Notes under the pieces: generated by a model
Told to the model about the DNA's origin: nothing
The model's input: the letters and a program-made list of their open reading frames with translations, nothing else
The model's database searches: none
Made by a program: the position numbers and the translations under genes
Part shown: one piece after another, positions 33,596-36,490 of the stretch
Position numbering within the stretch: position 1 is the stretch's first letter
How the letters are laid out: each line of letters begins with the position of its first letter
Assembly (NCBI GenBank): GCA_018266845.1
Contig: JAFDZO010000022.1
Span: 1 to 36,490 of the forward strand
DNA length: 36,490 bases
Direction: 5' to 3'
Source: Bacteroidota bacterium
GTDB lineage: Bacteria; Bacteroidota; Ignavibacteria; Tepidaquicellales; Tepidaquicellaceae

Positions 33596-34582
33596 ATGAA
33601 AGCCATTATACCTGTTGCAGGGTTCGGTACAAGGTTAAGACCTTTTACTTTGACAAGTCCGAAAGTTCTTTTAAACGTTGCGGGCAAACCGATGATATAT
33701 TTTATTGTTGAGCAGCTCCTCAGCGAAAAAATTGTTGACGAAATTATTTTCATAACCGGGTATCTTGGCGATAAGTTCGAAGACTACATTAAAAAAACTT
33801 TTGACGGAAAGTTTAAGTTTTTAGTTCAGGATGTGCCAAAGGGACTCGGACATGCCATTTACTGCGCAAAACCCGGCTTTGATAAAAACGAAGATGCGCT
33901 TATTATTCTCGGCGATACCTTGTTCGATGTTGATTTAAAAAAGCTTGTGGATAACTCTAAATCTGTTATTGCAGTAAAGGAAGTCGAAGACCCGCGCAGG
34001 TTCGGAGTTGTTGAAACCGATTCATATAGAATAATCACACGCTTTGTTGAAAAACCCGCCTCAAAAGAAGTATCCCCTTCCAATGAAGCAATCACGGGAA
34101 TTTATTATTTAAAAAATTCCGATAAGCTTTTTGATGCAATTGAACATGTAATTAAAAATGAAATAACCGTTAAAGGCGAATATCAACTTACCGATGCGCT
34201 TGAGTATATGCTCTCTTCGCAAAAAGAAGAAATGACAATTTATCCTATAGAAGGATGGCTTGACTGCGGAAAGCCGGAAACAATGCTGGAGACAAACCGG
34301 TACCTTCTTGAAAAGATGAATAAGAAGTATGACTTCCCTGGAGTGAAGATAAATTACCCTGTTTTCATAGGAGAAAACGTAAAAATTGAAAACAGCATCA
34401 TAGGACCTTATGCGACAATTAATGATAACTGTCATATCAAAGACAGCAATATTCAGAACAGTATCATCAATGCTAATACACACATAAATAATTCAGTGCT
34501 GCATGAATCATTAGTCGGCGAGCATTGTAAAATTCATAATCAGAGCAAAAAACTTTACCTCGGAGAATATTCCGAGATTTAA
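33596..34582 (+). CDS. Sugar-phosphate nucleotidyltransferase with C-terminal left-handed beta-helix
   Basis: The 328-residue protein carries the signature GFGTRLRPFTLTSPKVLLNVAGKP split across residues 9-32 (Gly11, Arg13, Lys23), the metal/sugar-binding ILGDTLFD, and EGWLDCGKPETML at about 220. Hexapeptide-like turns from about 245 (IENSIIGPYATI, IQNSIINANTHI) predict a left-handed beta-helix. It should form an NDP-sugar from a sugar 1-phosphate and NTP; the exact sugar and base (glucose/dTTP, glucose/UTP or mannose/GTP) cannot be fixed from sequence. Cytosolic. It precedes the DUF885 gene by 17 bp. Confidence 0.88.
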   Translation: MKAIIPVAGFGTRLRPFTLTSPKVLLNVAGKPMIYFIVEQLLSEKIVDEIIFITGYLGDKFEDYIKKTFDGKFKFLVQDVPKGLGHAIYCAKPGFDKNEDALIILGDTLFDVDLKKLVDNSKSVIAVKEVEDPRRFGVVETDSYRIITRFVEKPASKEVSPSNEAITGIYYLKNSDKLFDAIEHVIKNEITVKGEYQLTDALEYMLSSQKEEMTIYPIEGWLDCGKPETMLETNRYLLEKMNKKYDFPGVKINYPVFIGENVKIENSIIGPYATINDNCHIKDSNIQNSIINANTHINNSVLHESLVGEHCKIHNQSKKLYLGEYSEI

Positions 34583-34599
34583 TCATTACAAATATTTCA

Positions 34600-36210
34600 A
34601 TGTCAAACTTTCAGGAATTTTCAGACAAAGCATTTAATACCTTCTTAAACGATAATCCCGTTCATGCATCATCTCTCGGCTTGCATGAGTTCGACGGCAA
34701 GTTGAACACTCTCTCATTGGAAGAATTGAGCGGAGACAGAAAAAAATATCAGGATTTATACGACGAGCTTTTAACATATAAAAAAGAAAATTTAGAGGAT
34801 GAGCAGCAGCTTGAATATGAATTTATAAAATGGATTATAGAATCATTTTTCTTTGACTTCGATGTATTGAAATCGCATGTAACAAATCCTATGTATTACT
34901 CAAGTGCGTTAGGCAATATCGGCTCGTACATCAGCCGTGAATATGCTCCGTTTGAAGACAGGGTACGTTCAATAATAAAGCTAATTGAAGGAGTTCCTGT
35001 GGTTTACGAAAATGCGCAGAAGAATCTGAATCCTGTATGCGCCGCGCTTCACTGTAAGTATGCAAAGCTTTTCGCTGAGGGATATGTAAAGTTTTTGCGT
35101 GAAGACCTTCCCGCTGAACTGGAAAGAAGAGAAGTAAGTGATGAATTAAAGAATGAGTACAATGAAGCATTTCCGAAAGCTGCAAATGCAATAGAAGAAT
35201 ATATGAGATTTATAGAGGAGAAACTTGTTCCTACTGCCGATGACAGCTACAGACTTGGCGCAGAAGTTTTTGAAAAAATGCTGAGCGTGAAAGAGCATAT
35301 TAATCTGCCAATTGAAAAGATAAAAAAGCTTGGCGAAATGGAATTGCACAGGCTGTTAAATGAATACAATGAACTTGTGAACGTAAAACATCCCGGACTT
35401 GACCCGTACGTTCTGGAAGAAGATCACCCTGCAGCACATACACTTGTGCAGGATACAAAAGATACGCTGAATGATTTGATAGAATTTATAAAAGAAAAAG
35501 ATATAATTGACTTCCCGGAAAAAATGAACTGCATAGTAACTGAAATGCCGAAGTATATGGGATTCGGGTTTGCAGCAATGGATACTGCAGGACCTTTTGA
35601 AAAAACGGACGAGTCATATTATTATGTAAATCTTCCCGATGAATCGCTTGACGATAAAAAAAGAAATGAATGGATGACACTGTTCAACTTCCCCACCCTA
35701 AAAATGATTTCAATACACGAGGCATTCCCCGGGCATTATACGCACTTCTTATACTCTAACCAATATGCAAACCGCTTTGCAAAAATTTCTATGAGCTATA
35801 CATATGTGGAAGGCTGGGCGCATTACACGGAAGAAATGATGGCAGATATGGGCTACGATGATTTTGACCCTAAGATGAAGCTGGCTCAGTTGATTGAAGC
35901 TTTGATAAGATGCTGCCGGTATTTAGTTGCGGTAGGGCTGCATTCTGAAAAGATGTCAATTGAAGAAGCTGTTCAATTTTTCATGAAAAATGCTTTTATG
36001 CCTGAAACAACTGCAAGACAGGAAGCCGAACGCGGAGCTTTTGATCCCGGATATTTAAGCTATACGCTCGGTAAAATTTACCTGAAGAAATTGAAGCAGA
36101 TATTTTTTGAAAAGCATAGCGGGAAATACGGGATGAAGGAATTCCATAAGCGCATTGTATCTCTCGGCTGCCCGACATACAAAATGGCTGAGAAGTATAT
36201 TCTTCAATAA
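34600..36210 (+). CDS. DUF885-family zinc metallopeptidase-like protein
   Basis: The 536-residue protein has the family signature SIHEAFPGHYTH, with His373, Glu374 and His379 as probable metal and catalytic residues, and YVEGWAHYTEEMMADMGY about 35 residues on, matching the downstream EGWA helix of the family. The rest is helical. DUF885 proteins resemble carboxypeptidase/thermolysin-clan enzymes, and some are peptidases; the substrate is unknown. No signal peptide is visible, so this one is likely cytosolic. The copy-2 MITE begins 54 bp after its stop. Confidence 0.88.
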   Translation: MSNFQEFSDKAFNTFLNDNPVHASSLGLHEFDGKLNTLSLEELSGDRKKYQDLYDELLTYKKENLEDEQQLEYEFIKWIIESFFFDFDVLKSHVTNPMYYSSALGNIGSYISREYAPFEDRVRSIIKLIEGVPVVYENAQKNLNPVCAALHCKYAKLFAEGYVKFLREDLPAELERREVSDELKNEYNEAFPKAANAIEEYMRFIEEKLVPTADDSYRLGAEVFEKMLSVKEHINLPIEKIKKLGEMELHRLLNEYNELVNVKHPGLDPYVLEEDHPAAHTLVQDTKDTLNDLIEFIKEKDIIDFPEKMNCIVTEMPKYMGFGFAAMDTAGPFEKTDESYYYVNLPDESLDDKKRNEWMTLFNFPTLKMISIHEAFPGHYTHFLYSNQYANRFAKISMSYTYVEGWAHYTEEMMADMGYDDFDPKMKLAQLIEALIRCCRYLVAVGLHSEKMSIEEAVQFFMKNAFMPETTARQEAERGAFDPGYLSYTLGKIYLKKLKQIFFEKHSGKYGMKEFHKRIVSLGCPTYKMAEKYILQ

Positions 36211-36263
36211 TTTTTTTTATGACAACATTAAAAATTCTATCGCAGCTATACAATAGGATTTTT

Positions 36264-36490
36264 CTTATCACACGACAAAAATTTTTCTTAAAAAATTGAA
36301 TTTAACCGCAAAGATGCAAAGTTTTTGCAAAGCACGCAAAAAATATAAAATATTTTTCCTAAATATCCCAAACATAAAACTAATTGCGCTTTAATGTCTG
36401 TTTTGGCTGAACAATTTCGAGTTTGAGAAATCATATTTTGAGTTCGTTTTTTGAGATCTTTGCAAACATTGCTGTCACATTTTGCGTTCT
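36264..36490. mobile_element. MITE-like element, second copy, truncated by the window edge
   Basis: From CTTATCACACGAC at 36264 the sequence follows the complete element at 6371-6596 with nine substitutions and a one-base length difference. The inner TTTAACCGCAAAGA motif is present. The right end, which should show TTTGCGGTTAAA and the outer inverted repeat, lies beyond 36490. Orientation is the same as the first copy, 29.9 kb away. Confidence 0.8.

Noticed and set aside
33596..34582. Sugar-nucleotidyltransferase as a third member of the Nmad3-like cassette (base glycosylation)
   Set aside because: Its composition matches the housekeeping neighbours rather than the AT-rich cassette, and no DNA glycosyltransferase is adjacent.

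Overview
The window looks like a chromosomal segment from a member of the Ignavibacteria/Chlorobi side of the Bacteroidota-Chlorobi group. Three complete secreted proteins end in the type IX secretion (T9SS) type A sorting domain with the NYPNPFNP(S/T)T signature common in Ignavibacteria. The DNA is moderately AT-rich, several genes start with TTG, Shine-Dalgarno sequences are often weak, and gene order includes yceD-rpmF-plsX and a small bL38/DUF4295-like gene beside rpmB. This assignment is inference from protein signatures. No rRNA or tRNA gene was seen.

Region by region. 1-2419 (-): a large secreted subtilisin that runs off the left edge. 2659-3432 (+): a HisN-type phosphatase. 3433-6767: a repeat-rich stretch holding a SIR2-TPR gene broken by an in-frame amber codon (3760-6051, -), several palindromic repeats and a 274-bp MITE-like element (6374-6647). 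6768-11488 (+): a secreted M12-type metalloprotease, a DinB-fold protein and a Trp/Cys-rich cell-envelope protein; the first and last are followed by clear intrinsic terminators. 11491-11928: a non-coding element of 110-bp tandem repeats bounded by inverted repeats. 11994-19543 (+): a tightly packed series of dus, a nucleotidyltransferase (MNT)/HEPN pair, an unknown small gene, slipin, nagZ, an FG-GAP secreted protein and DUF3800. 19619-27786 (-): a housekeeping block reading gcvH, yceD, rpmF, plsX, the bL38-like gene, rpmB, a glycosyltransferase, tgt, a 49-aa membrane protein, yajC, ribBA, greA and mlaD. 28031-36210 (+): a secreted T9SS protein, alaS, a two-gene AT-rich cassette whose second gene resembles the Nmad3 nucleotide-modification family, a sugar-nucleotidyltransferase and a DUF885 peptidase. 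36264-36490: a second, window-truncated copy of the MITE-like element.

The housekeeping genes serve translation and tRNA modification (alaS, tgt, dus, rpmB, rpmF), lipid synthesis and trafficking (plsX, mlaD), riboflavin (ribBA), glycine cleavage (gcvH), cell-wall recycling (nagZ) and secretion (yajC). Accessory content sits in pockets: the SIR2-TPR gene among mobile repeats, the MNT/HEPN pair after dus, and the Nmad3-like pair inserted between alaS and a sugar-nucleotidyltransferase. The Nmad3-like pair, the disrupted SIR2-TPR gene, the MITE family and the 110-bp tandem element are the best places to look for undescribed biology.
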